From contig JAUKTV010000023.1 of the NCBI GenBank assembly GCA_030549205.1, positions 248,001-312,000 of the forward strand: a stretch of DNA of 64,000 nt, written 5' to 3'. Every line of letters begins with the position of its first letter. The first letter of the stretch is position 1. Shown here in pieces: positions 35,841 through 46,442 of the stretch. Source of the stretch: Apiosordaria backusii. Lineage: Eukaryota > Ascomycota > Sordariomycetes > Sordariales > Lasiosphaeriaceae. The position numbers and the translations under genes are program-made. The notes beneath the pieces are model-generated. The model did no database searches, had not been told where the DNA came from, and worked only from the letters and a program-made list of their open reading frames with translations.

Positions 35841-36102
35841 GCCACCTTTTATAAGTGACACATTCACCCAAGTCCGAGCCGCATCAACACTTTCTTTCTG
35901 CCTTTTTTGCTTTCCCTTCTCGACGATTGTTGAGCTGAATGTCCTTGGGAATTTTGGCGAGTCCACTGGTAATCCCGCAACGACGCACGAGCATCCTACC
36001 AGGGTGAGGATGCAGAAGAGGCTTGTCGCCGACAGCCGTCCATAAGCCATTGAAGCTTAGGAGAGAGAACAGCAAGGGCGGCGGCATCAGCAACAGCAGC
36101 AA

Positions 36103-37599
36103 ATGAAGCCAGGCCGATTCCTACTCTCGATAACTGCGGCCGGTGTGACGGGGGTTGATGTAGTGGCAAACGCGCAGTTCGTGACGGCGGTGAGGGGGCG
36201 GTGGGAGTAAGTTTCCTTGTCGTTCAACATCGATGGTCCCCAGTACTCAACTAACAACTCAGGCGGCCGCCATCGTACCACGAAACAGCCTCCATGACTC
36301 TCCCATGAAATCGATAGGTCCCCGACAAGACCAAGAAGCCGAAGCCGAAAGAAGAACAACAGTAGTAACTCGTACCGCCACCGCCCGCGTACCCTCCGTT
36401 AGTCGCTCTTCTCGAACCTCATCACCCTCCACGATTAAAGACGACGACAATTCCTCGCAGTCCTCCTCAAAAACCGACGACACCCAAACAAGCAGCGCAC
36501 CCGAAACATTCACGACCACAGAAGCTGAGACAACTTCCAGCGCATCACCTTCCGCGACTGAGTCATCGGTCCCTGCTTCTGAGGAAGCAAGTGGCCTTTC
36601 CCCAGGCACAGCAGCCGGAATAGCCGCCGGAGCCGTAGCAGGCGTTGCACTCATCGGCCTGTTAATCTTCTTCCTCTGGCGAAAGAAACAAGGCGGGATC
36701 CGTGGCGCGGTCGTGACAGCTGATTACCCTGACACGATGAACATGGTCGATACCAAGGGACAGCAATACCCAGAACCAACCCTTCCAGACGTCAGTAGAA
36801 ATGGTTCTCTAAATGATGATCCCTACTTCGCGGGCGTCAAAGATGAGTTTGCCTTTGCTGTGGCGGGGCCTACCACCAGGAGACAGTCTTCATTCTCCCC
36901 GTCGCAGGTGGGTATGGCGATGAGTAGCCCACCACAACAATATGGGGCGTACCGACCACCGCCACAAGACCAGCAGCAGTCTGCGTTTACCCAACAGCAA
37001 ACGGCTTCTCCGAGCCAGCAGCAACAACAGTTTGCCTTTACACAGACATCCTCCCCAGGACAACCCCAACAGCAATTCGCATATGTCCCGGCCCAACCAC
37101 ATCTTTCCTCGAACCAACAGTATTACCAACAACAGCAGCAGTTTATGCTCCCTCCGCAAGGAGGAGACTTTGGTGCTGGGACTGTCCCATACCGGCCAGT
37201 AAGCGCTTTCACAGCCTACCCCTCGCCCGGACACCCAATCTTGCCGGTATCTCCCTTGACTCCTCACCGACAGTCTATCGGAATGGGGCCACAGCCGTCG
37301 CCATATTATCCCCCTCACCCTTCACAGCCGCCACAGCCTTTACAGCCACCACGAGGGCGGAGAATATGGCGAGCCCGAATTTGCCGGGTTTCATGATACC
37401 TGGGGGCAATAAGTCGAGGGCGATGAGTTTCAGTGCTGGTACATCGTCGCAATCGCAGTATGAAGGAGGAGCGGGAGAGGTTGAGGGAGATGGAAGACAA
37501 GAATGGGCAGCGTCCACGCCACCACCAGTGCCAGCAATGCCTGCGGCCGTCGCGCTGGTGTCTCCCCCGCTATCTCCCCTAAGGAGAAACCCTGTATAG
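36103..37599 (+). CDS. single-pass membrane protein, Ser/Thr-rich ectodomain and Gln-rich cytosolic tail
   Basis: ATG at 36103. Exon 1 (to 36189) encodes a signal peptide ending near VVANAQF. The intron is 36190-36262 (GTGAGG, ACTAAC branch, CAG); a second possible donor, GTAAGT at 36207, would need a frame correction. Exon 2 gives a Ser/Thr-rich stalk (about residues 60-145) likely to be O-mannosylated. One transmembrane helix follows (AAGIAAGAVAGVALIGLLIF) with a basic stop-transfer (WRKKQ). The cytoplasmic tail is Gln/Pro-rich. This is the plan of Mid2/Wsc-like wall sensors and of many fungal 'stalk' proteins. No Cys-rich WSC domain is visible, so the sensor role is inference. At a G3 run (37355-37357) the frame would end early at 37396. 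One extra base continues it into MASPNLPGFMIPGGNKSRAM and a 474-codon total. Confidence 0.7.
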
Positions 37600-37722
37600 G
37601 GCTTGTAACAACATCCGTAACAAATATTTCTCGTAAATAATAAAGTAATCATCGTCCCAGACTGTTGTTTACCGTCGTCGTTGTCATTGGCGATGATATT
37701 GAGCGCAAGTGAAAGCCGTTGG

Positions 37723-40140
37723 TCAAGGGTCCCAGTTCATGTCAAACAACCCCGCCATCCATGCCTCTGGGTCCTCCGCATGGAATAATGGCAAGTTGAG
37801 TTCGTTGGAATTGCCGTCCAGATACTGCTCCGCCGAAGAATGCGCCTGCGATAGATCGACTCCATCAATAGCCGCCAGCTCTGCCGACCAACCACTCTTC
37901 ATCGTTCTCAACATCATGTTGAACTTGGTAAACCCGTCCTCTTCGATCGTCGGCCCGGAATCCAGTCTCCTCTTGGCAGAAACTTCCTCGAATCCCAGCT
38001 TGAGCTGGTCGCAGATCCGCAGCAGATCAAGCTTGTTGCGGACGGCACGGCGGTCCCATGACGGGTCGTCCAAGACGGAAAGGCTGTAGAGTGACAGGAG
38101 ACAATGCGCCATGTGGCACCAGTAGCTGAAGGTCATGCCAATGTAGACATAGCTCGGGATAGAAAAGTGCCGGTCAAACCAGTCCTTGATGGCATTGAGG
38201 CAAGCTTCCATGGCGGCGTAGCGTTGAAGGTCGGGGACGGTAGTTGTAGGGGGAATCCGCGGCTTGGCAACGGCGGCTTCGTGAATGGCGAGTTCGGTGT
38301 AGGAGATGTGGCTGAGGATTGTGTCTGCGACGAGATTAGCCTTCTGAACTCGCCAAGTCATGAAATCGGGGGTTTGTCATACCATTTTGTTGCAGGTGGC
38401 TGGGGAGCTGGGTCTTGATGTTTGTAAGCTGGGTATGCAGAGCCGAGAGGTAGTACGAAGGCGGCGCATTATCCAGTGACTGGGATATAGCTCTATTGAG
38501 CTGTTCAACGATGAGCTGAATCTTGACCTGAGCAACCAATAGATCATCACCTTCCCACTCCCTTCGCTGGGTTAGGAATTGCAGGCTTTCCTCCATGTGG
38601 GACGTCCAAGTCAGGGCGTCCAATCTTTTGAGCGAGTGGGAAATCTGAGATGTGAGCAGGAAACATGCCAGGACAGCTCGTCGTTCCTCCATTGTCTTCT
38701 CTCTCGGTGGGGGGTGAAAGGCTGTCTTTAGGCACGCTGAAATGTACGGCTCACTGGGGACTTTGTTCAGTCCGAGATCAAACACCAACGACTTGGCGAG
38801 AGAGGCCAGAAGTGAGAGAATGGGCTTCTCCCTCTTGATGTGATAGTGAGTCCTATGTCTTGGAATTAACATGTGGTCCGCTCAAACCAGCAGCAGTAAG
38901 TCTTACCAGCCCATAATGACCAACAGACCAAAGAGAAGATCAAGACTCTTCTCATGCTCCATGACCATCTTCTGAGCGATGAATTTCTTGACGGACTCGC
39001 TCATGACAAGACGTCGATCGACGTTCTTGGATGTAACAGTCATGATGCTGAACCACAAGAAGGGGTATGTTTTCCGAAGTCTTTCCTCTGTCATGTTCGA
39101 GGGTAGGTACACGAACGGCAAGAAGATCAACATGTACTTGCGGAATGTCAGCAAGCCATCGGCAGCCTCAAAAGGGCTCGGTTGATAGGTGCAAAACGGG
39201 ATGGCCGGCGGCTCGGCTGGCGGAGGAGTTGGCGAGCGTGCCCTCATATCTTGAGGCTCAAACACGCTTCCAAGGAGTGTGCCGCGAGCTACGGGTGTTG
39301 GACGGCCTTTCCCGGGGATCGAGGCACAATCCGGCATTTGAGGTGGTAGAACAGCAATTGGCACCGCATGGGGTGAGTTGTCACCAGCAACACTGGAAGC
39401 CGAGTGAGCACTCAGTGCCGGTGTGCTAGAGGCAATGGATGGTTCTCCTGGAGAGGAAGCCTTGCCGCCTGGTCCAGCTTGATGGCGGAGAAGAGAGACG
39501 AGGTCCTCGAGCTTAGCCTCAAGCTGGGCGGCACGAGAGACATGGGTACGCTTGCCATTTCTCTTTCGAACAGAGACTGATGGGGTACACTCTTTCCGTA
39601 GTCGATGACATCTGGTTACTTGTCAGCACACAGGCAACGAATGGAGCAATGCGTCAACGAAATGGAGGGGTCCCCATGGGGTAGCTGCAAGGGAATGACG
39701 ATCATCGCTGCCAACGGCGGAGTTGGGCCTGGCCCGGACGTGTAAACCCGAACCCGGGCCTCCGGGCCACGGAGCCGCCAACCTGGGACGGGATAGGCGC
39801 CGTGGAGAAATGCGGGCATCGCACACCATCATGCACACCTGAGTGGGGACTCGCCCGTCCCGGCACGGCGGTTCAGGCTATTTAGAGCAGAAGGCCAATT
39901 CCGTTCTCGGTTGTCTCAACCGTCGTGGACTTTGAGTCGAGGAGCTTGTGGAGATCCGTGAAAGAAACAAATAAATAGAAGGAAGAAAACCGTTGAGAGC
40001 TACTCTGACCGAGTGCTATCAGCGACTCCAGCCAGAATGGTGTTGGCCTACCTCTCACAGTCGGTGCCGCCGGTCCGGTAGATACACCTGCATTTCGCCC
40101 TGGCACAGTTCGTACAGGCCCTCCCATACGGGGCTGGCAT
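37723..40140 (-). CDS. Zn2Cys6 transcription factor with fungal middle homology region
   Basis: Exon 1 (40140-40052) and exon 2 (from 39611) join inside the DNA-binding domain: ACTNCARAKCRCIY, then DCERCHRLRKEC. The spacing is C-x2-C-x6-C-x8-C-x2-C-x6-C, exactly that of a Zn2Cys6 cluster, followed by a basic linker (SVSVRKRNGKR) and a short coiled coil. The intron between them is long (440 bp). Exon 2 ends at 38907; a 54 bp intron leads to exon 3 at 38852. The effector part has features typical of War1-like and related regulators (FLPFVYLPSNM, EKSLDLLFGLLVIMGW, then LASLAKSLVFDLGLNK). Near 38350-38400 the frame changes; two bases missing from a C5 run, or a very small intron, would explain it. 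The protein would be about 640 residues. It is transcribed away from the MFS pump at 41349 and may control it. Confidence 0.85.
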
Positions 40141-40218
40141 GCCATTTATCGAACTATTTGTCGTCGTCGTTGAGGATAACGATGCCGTTTCCATGGCGCT
40201 GGAGTGAGGCTCCAAGAA

Positions 40219-40229
40219 GGGTTAGGGTT
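40219..40229 (+). promoter_or_regulatory. telomere-like box GGGTTAGGGTT
   Basis: Reads AACCCTAACCC toward the regulator gene, 79 bp upstream of its ATG. Matches the 'telobox' core bound by Myb/telobox proteins in other eukaryotes; binding here is inference. Confidence 0.4.
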
Positions 40230-40614
40230 GATCGTTCAAGACGCTGGCTGTCAAAAAGGGGCACGCAAATTGAAGCAAGACAGGAAGACGGGCACGGTTT
40301 CGGCCGGAATACCGGTTTCCGAAATCCCACGCGGTTGAGTGAGGAGGGGCCAACCTGAGTGAGGAAAACTAGCAATGTTGATTGAAGGAAAAAAACGAGA
40401 GCGACAACGGATTCCAACGGCCGGGTTTGGTGGTATTGAAGGGCATTGGCGGGAGGACTCGTGTCAATGCTGAATGAATGGGATCTCGATGCAAACTTGG
40501 TGAGCTCGGGAGTCGGTAAATCTCGGTTTGTCCGAATTCCGCTCCACCAAGCCGCCTTATTTGTGGAGCCGAAGTTTCCATTTCGGATCGCTCGGAACAC
40601 GGTTGCATTTGCAA

Positions 40615-40625
40615 GGGTTAGGGTT
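40615..40625 (+). promoter_or_regulatory. telomere-like box GGGTTAGGGTT
   Basis: Second identical 11-mer in the same intergenic region, about 385 bp from the first and in the same orientation. Confidence 0.4.
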
Positions 40626-41348
40626 CTGTGTCGTCCCATCTCCACCTTTGACGACACTCGTTGCTGAGGTAGGCAAGATCAAGGGCAGCCGACTTGTTGT
40701 AGGATGAGATTTACGGTATAGTCTGATCAAGTTATCGTCGGATGACTTATATCCCGTATGCGTGTTTGGAACCAATGACAAGAAGAGGCCGGTGTTGCAT
40801 CATATTCTGTATGGCAGATCAGGGTCGTCCTTTATTTGAACTTCGAGATCACTCGGCGGAGGCAGGCGTCAATGATACTTCGTACGATTGCCCATCGCAC
40901 TCTTTGTAGGGCTAAATGATCAACCGTACGCACGTTGCTATATGAGACGAAGCTCCTTTTCTCGGCCCATGTTCACGCGTGAAATATGTGGCCCCATCAA
41001 GGAGAATGTGCGGAAGGAGCAACTTGCGCTGCGGCCCTTAGAACGAAAGCTGATTACTTACGACTGACTCTTCCGTGCTCCAAGGATGCGACGGGCATGG
41101 CAGTGAATGACTTGGTTGTTTCGAGCGACGCGACTGGGTGGGCTGCGTCGGCCCGGACCGTTGGACATCTTCCTCCACGACTTGCCTGCCAGCCTACATC
41201 CACCAGAGCAACTCTTCACATACCTGCTCGACTTGCTTGATCGACTTCCCAAAATCACGACGCAATTGCCTCTCACTCAACACGCTCGACCTCCATGAAA
41301 GACAATTAGCAACAATATCTCCCGCTCATACGAACCGCTACCATTGCG

Positions 41349-43175
41349 ATGGAGAAAAGGTCGCTCTCTCATCGCCGTCTACCCTCAGATCCAAAAGCCG
41401 ACAAATTCCCCGGGAGGTCAACAGTCGTGACAAGTCGCGATGTCCCCTCAAATCATGATCCATCAAACGAATTCACCGCTGCCAATACCACAGAGCCGGA
41501 ATACGTCGAAGGGTTCAAACTAGTGGCCTTACTGGCCTCGGTCACGGTCGTTGTCTTCTTGATGATGCTTGATACCTCGATTCTCGCGACTGCAGTAAGT
41601 ATTACTCTAATTCTCGTCTTCGCCCTAGTCTACAACTCACTGACAGTTGAATCAAGATCCCTCGCATTACCGATGACTTCGAATCTCTTGCAGACGTCGG
41701 ATGGTACACAAGCATCTACCAACTCGCCAGCGCGGCCCTCCAGCCCCTCACAGGCAAGATCTACCAGAAATTCAGCTCCCAATGGACATTCATCACCTTC
41801 TTCGCAATATTCGAAATAGGCTCTGCCATTTGCGGCGCCTCAATCGCCTCCTGGATGCTCATCACCGGTCGCGCTATCGCCGGGATCGGGGGAGCTGGTC
41901 TCGTCAACGGCGCTCTCACCATCCTCGGAACCTCTGTACCAATGAGCCGGCGACCGACATACACCGGCATCATGATGGGCTTCTCCCAGCTTGGAATCAT
42001 TGCTGGCCCTTTGGTTGGAGGAGCCTTCACCTCTTACGTCTCCTGGCGGTGGTGCTTTTACGTCAACCTCCCCATCGGCGCTTTTGTCTTTGTCGCCCTC
42101 TCCCTCGTCCACATTCCCGATGCCTTTCAGAAGCCACGAGCTATTGACGTGCTTCGTCGCCTGCACATTGAGCTCGACCTCCTCGGATTTGCGCTCCTAG
42201 CTCCAGCCGCTGTTCAGCTAATGTTGGCTTTATCTTGGGGCGGCACCAAATACCCCTGGGTCTCACCCACCATCATCGGCCTCTTCACCGGAGCCGTGGC
42301 GACGACGCTCCTATTCCTGACCTGGGACTGGTACCTCGGCGACACAGCGCTCATCCCCCTCTCCCTCGTCCGCCAGCAACCCGTCTGGTCCAGTGCCCTA
42401 ACACACTGCTGCCTCATCTTCATCGTCTACGTCGCCGGGTTCTTCCTCCCGATTTACTTCCAAGCCGTCCACGGTGCAACGCCCATCATGTCTGGCGTGT
42501 ACGTCATGGCCAGCATCGTCAGCCAGCTTGTCCTAGCCGTGATAGTCGGTCCCCTTGGTAAGTTCCACCCCCTTTATGCCGCAACTCACCCCCAAAATAC
42601 TGACCCCTTTGTGCCCCCTCAGTCCAAAAAACAGGCTTCGTAATCCCCTACACCATTGCCTCCGGCATCATCGGCGCCGTCTCCAACGGTCTCTACTCAA
42701 CCTTCTCCCCGACCACTCCACCAACCCAATACATACTCTACCAGATCCTCGGCGGCATCGGCCGCGGAGCAGGGATGCAGATGCCCCTGATAGCAGTCCA
42801 AGCCATCCTCCCCCTCAGGACATAGCAATGGGCACCTGCATCCTGGTCTTTTTCCAAAACCTCGGTATCTCCATCCTCTTAGCTGCAGCAAACAGCATAT
42901 TCAACGACAGCCTCCAATCCAAACTTTCCGAGCAAGTACCCTACGCAAAAGACATCCTAGACGCCGGCGCGACGAGGTTCAGGGAGCTCGTCAAAGACGA
43001 GGATTTACCTGCCGTGTTGGAGGCGTGGTCGAGGAGCATCGACAAGGTTTTCTACATGGCTGCCGCGGCGGGGGGCGTGGCGGTTTTTACGGCGTTGGGG
43101 ATGGGGTGGGTTGATATCAGGAAGGGTGGTCGGGAAAAACGACAGACTGAAAGAGATCCGGAGGGGGATGATTAG
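41349..43175 (+). CDS. MFS drug:H+ antiporter (DHA2, 14-TM) efflux pump
   Basis: Exon 1 is 41349-41594, exon 2 41657-42557, exon 3 from 42623. Introns are 62 bp (GTAAGT, CTGAC, AAG) and 65 bp (GTAAGT, ACTGAC, CAG). TM1 carries LDTSILATAIPRITDDFESL, followed by WYTSIYQL, the DHA2 signature. Motif C-like GIGGAGLVNGA, then GPLVGGAFTSYVSWRWCFYV-NLPIGA, are classic for fungal pumps that export toxic metabolites or fungicides at the plasma membrane. The last helices and tail follow QAILPPQDIAMGTCILVFFQ; this needs one extra C in a C5 run (42810-42814), without which the frame stops at TAG 42823. The corrected protein is 566 residues. The sequence beyond the TAG at 43173 stays coding-like to TAA 43311, so a longer allele is possible. 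The substrate is unknown. Confidence 0.88.
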
Positions 43176-43313
43176 GAAGGCCCGCCGGTGATTCCAGAGG
43201 TTGATGTCGATGAGGAGGGGTATGAGCTGAGCGAGATTGTGCTGGAGGGGGCGAGCAGGAGGGTGTCAAAGGTGGGAAATGATTCGGTGCTTCGCAGTGC
43301 ATTTGGGAAGTAA

Positions 43314-43929
43314 TAGACGGACGGTTTAGAAAACGGATTGGCTGCTATCGCCCGGGAGTTGTGGATATAGAGGAGTTGGAGACTCCATGATTCGTTGATT
43401 TCAGGGAGTTGCAAGATATGATGGAGTTGGGGATAGCTAATGTTAACGATATGAAGGAGGTGAGGATACTAAAAGGAATGGTGAGCTTTTATTTGGGAGG
43501 CCTTGTCATTTTGCTTGTAGATAGATAAATAATCGCCACGCAGAGGAAACCAGAGTAATCACTAATTGTGCACAGCAACATAATGTCAATAGAAAAGGCG
43601 CCTCTTTAATACATATATGTGCAACCTCTTAAATGTGTAGGATGACGGCATTGATGATCCTAATCATGCAGATAAGGAACATCAACCACGCAACTCAAAC
43701 TTTATGACGAGACCTTCCAGTCTCTGATCACCAAGGACAAGCAAGGAAACCCAAACAGCAAGAGCAACATGGATTAAAAGAACTCGTCATCTCCAAAAGT
43801 CGATTCGGGAGTGCCAAAACACACCATGATTGCCACACTTAATCAAACTCGATACAACCATCACCAACCAACCCCAAAACCAAAAGAATTTCTTCCCCAT
43901 ATCGCAGCAAAAAACCGCGAAATACAGTG
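43314..43929. other. intergenic, no gene seen
   Basis: About 600 bp between the end of the MFS coding region and the U6 sequence. Composition begins to drift AT-rich. No feature seen. Confidence 0.4.
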
Positions 43930-44033
43930 AAAAAATTGGTAGCGTCTCTTTGAGTAGCGTGTCATCCTTAGTGCAGGGGCCATGCTAATCTTCTCTGTAT
44001 CGTTTCAAATTGACCAAATGCCCCGAAGGTGAT
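43930..44033 (-). ncRNA. U6 spliceosomal snRNA (possibly a pseudogene copy)
   Basis: The minus strand carries the hallmark U6 core: the ACAGAG box inside GAAACGATACAGAGAAGATT, then AGCATGGCCCCTGC and AAGGATGACACGC. The 3' domain and a T6 Pol III terminator (A6 at 43930-43935 on the plus strand) follow. U6 pairs with the 5' splice site and U2 and forms the spliceosome's catalytic centre. The core looks intact. The 5' stem does not: around the TTCG loop the left arm ATCACC pairs poorly with GGGCAT (expected GTGCCC-like). No TATA box is seen about 30 bp upstream, where fungal U6 promoters usually have one; the sequence there belongs to a degenerate repeat. It could be a functional gene with a diverged 5' end or a copy truncated and fused to repeat DNA. 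Confidence 0.85.
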
Positions 44034-44230
44034 TGCTGGTAGGCAAGAGAGAGAGCCTTTGACTGTGAGTCCTTATGTAGACGAAGATTGAAGTATATGA
44101 TGGTAACTAGCCAAGCGAAGAAGACTTTAACCGTCGGTAGGCAAGAGAGTAAGCCTTCGATTGTAGATAGATAACCGAGGATTGATGCTTTTATAGGTAA
44201 GAGCAAGAGGTTATGACGGGTTGCAAGCAC
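44034..44230. repeat. degenerate ~95-bp tandem repeat at the AT-block edge
   Basis: GGTAGGCAAGAGAG...AGCCTTTGACTGTGAG (from about 44038) recurs as GGTAGGCAAGAGAGTAAGCCTTCGATTGTAG (from about 44134). The 95 bp spacing is imperfect. It directly abuts the 5' end of the U6 sequence. Confidence 0.5.
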
Positions 44231-44269
44231 CCAAGTATAAGAAAACGATTTTTTAAGAGAGAGGAAAAA

Positions 44270-45571
44270 CTTTTTCTGTGCAAGAGGGAAACTGCTAGGT
44301 GTTAAATACTTAGCTAAAAGCTTAAAACCTTACAGTAAATAGAGTTTCGCCTTCATTTTCTCTCGTCTAGAAGGTTCAGTCAAATTCAAGGTTCTGTGCA
44401 TTAATGTCACGGCACTAAGATGTAGAAGTGGGGGGGTTACGTGTTCTTAGCGATATTGGGTCGAAATGCCAGTAAGCCTACAGCTCCTACCTTTCTCTTC
44501 TTTATGTAATAACAAGTTCATTACCCTAATTCAAGCTCAATACCGTGACAGTTTATTACACTTAAAATTATTTTAAGGATAGTAGTTAGGTACGATTAGC
44601 TATTTTCCTCTATTTAACAGAAATCCTTAAAGATAGTATTAAAAAGCCTATAACCTGACTCCGATATAATACCTTTATTTAATTATAGCTTAGAACTTAA
44701 CGGTAACGATACTATACTTTTACTTACTTAGCCTTATACTTTAAATAAGCTCCTATTTATATTTCCTGCCCTTTAATGACTTATCCTAACCGATACCTTT
44801 ACTTTAATTTACAACCTACTTAGTAATTAATAATTACTAACTGACTAATTTAATAGTAAAGAACGGTCGGTAGCCCTATTTACCATCCTTCTTACCTTTA
44901 TATTTACCGCTACCGACGACCTTGTAATTGTCTATAATGCCCTTTAAGAAGAGAACTACGCCCTTTATAAATGCCTAGAAGTTGCTAGCAATATAACGGC
45001 AGCCCCTCTAGGACCTATCGGTATAACGCTATAATTAGAAAATCCTTTACTTACCTTACTAAACCCTCTAGCCCTAACCCTACTTTCCGCATCTACTTTA
45101 ACCCCCTTAATCCTACCTTTAAATTATATTCTTTAGACTATACCTTCTATAAAGACGGTAGTATATTACTAGTATTCTATTGATAATATAGTAGTAGCCT
45201 ATCCTTAAGGTACTAAACCCCTGGTATTTACTGAAAGCTTTTACCTTTTTACTTATACTAAATAGAAGAAATATATTAACTAACGTTTACTTTTAAATAT
45301 AAAAATAGCTTTAAATTACCGTACTTACTTTATACTAATAGAATAGATCTTCTATATTTCTTAATACCTCTTAAGTAATACTTATATTTAAGTATAAGGT
45401 ATAGTAGACCTTATAATTAGCTACCTTTTTAATATTAATATATAATTAGAACGCCTTTATAAATGTACTAATATTATTGCCTTCTTCGACCTTATTTATA
45501 TTACTACGGACATTTACTCTAAATCGGTATACCTATTTAAAAAGCTTCGGTAAAATAAATCCCTTTTTTTA
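44270..45571. repeat. AT-rich RIP-type degenerate repeat, unclassified
   Basis: Strongly AT-rich sequence saturated with TA-containing words and stop codons in all frames, with no recognisable gene. Composition is like the ruined copia element that follows, so this is probably an older transposon remnant. No family could be assigned. Confidence 0.55.
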
Positions 45572-46442
45572 TGTTGAACTAGGTTCCTGTAAGGCTTAAA
45601 ACTTCGCCCTAGGGCCAAGTGTGGGAATTGGGCTTAGTTTAATATAGGTGGCTGCTATTATACTATATGGTGGAAGCTTAAGTTGGAAAGCCTACCCGTC
45701 AGCTACCCGGCACTTAGTCAGCTCCTTACTTCACTGCAGGGCCATTTAAAGGCCTGCATCCCATTAACTAGTAAGCCAAGCCGCCTGTAATTTTATATTC
45801 AGGCTATTAAGGCCTACTATTATAGGCAGTATAAGTGGCTTAACCCTAACCCTATAATAACCTGCACTTTGGGTTAAGGGTATCGGGTTTTACGGCCCTT
45901 TTATATAGCTGTAAGTTGATTTTTAAAGAGCTGTAAACTACGTTAATTTAATTGCCTATAAGACCTATAGCTAACTACTAGGCTAGCTAAATTGGCTAAG
46001 AATTAGTAGGCCTATAGTTAAATAGGTATATTATTACTATACTAAATTATAGGCCTATAGGCCCTATAGGTCAGGAGCTATAGAAGGCTTAGTAAGTAGT
46101 TTATAGGGCTTAGTAAATTTTAGGGTTAACTAAACTGTACTTTGGCCTATCTGCCTACTAGGGTGTATAAGGTATTGTATATTAGTCAGTAAGTATATAG
46201 TAAAGGTTAAGTACGAACCCTACTATAGAGAATATTATAGTAAATTTATAGAAGGCTAGTATTATAATATAATTATTTACCTACTATATTTCTATTTTAT
46301 AATACCTATAGGGTACTATACTCTAGTACCCCAGTATTAAACTATAAGTATTACATATAAAACTTCTGCTATATTATAAGCTAGTATATAAGCACTAATT
46401 ACAAAGCCTTTAAACCTATAATTAGCCATATCTATTTTAACA
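45572..46442 (+). repeat. 5' LTR of the copia element (871 bp)
   Basis: Starts TGTTGAACTAGG and ends TTTTAACA, the TG...CA ends with short inverted termini. It contains a short telomere-like CCCTAACCCTA near 45844. Related copies lie at 52765, 53633 (inverted) and 60767. Confidence 0.85.

Larger units (their letters stand above)
34643..36102. other. intergenic, no gene seen
   Basis: About 1.46 kb after the metallothionein. It holds two telomere-like boxes (34772-34781 and 34996-35006) and a CA microsatellite (35824-35840). Frames in 34946-35460 lack domains. Confidence 0.4.
40141..41348. promoter_or_regulatory. shared upstream region of the regulator and the MFS pump
   Basis: 1.2 kb between divergent start codons. 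It contains two identical GGGTTAGGGTT boxes (40219-40229 and 40615-40625), 79 and 475 bp upstream of the regulator's ATG. A 167-residue minus-strand frame (40154-40657) crosses the region, but it lacks domains and is probably fortuitous. Confidence 0.5.

Noticed and set aside
40154..40657. 167-residue minus-strand frame upstream of the regulator
   Set aside because: It overlaps the regulator's promoter and lacks domains; the regulator's first exon is supported independently by the zinc cluster.
37723..43175. Secondary-metabolite gene cluster
   Set aside because: Only a regulator and a pump are present; no polyketide synthase, peptide synthetase, terpene cyclase or tailoring enzyme is seen.
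41349..43175. MFS pump as a true pseudogene (stop at 42823)
   Set aside because: A single base in a C5 run restores a conserved helix and the whole C-terminus, and the same kind of defect recurs in many genes here.
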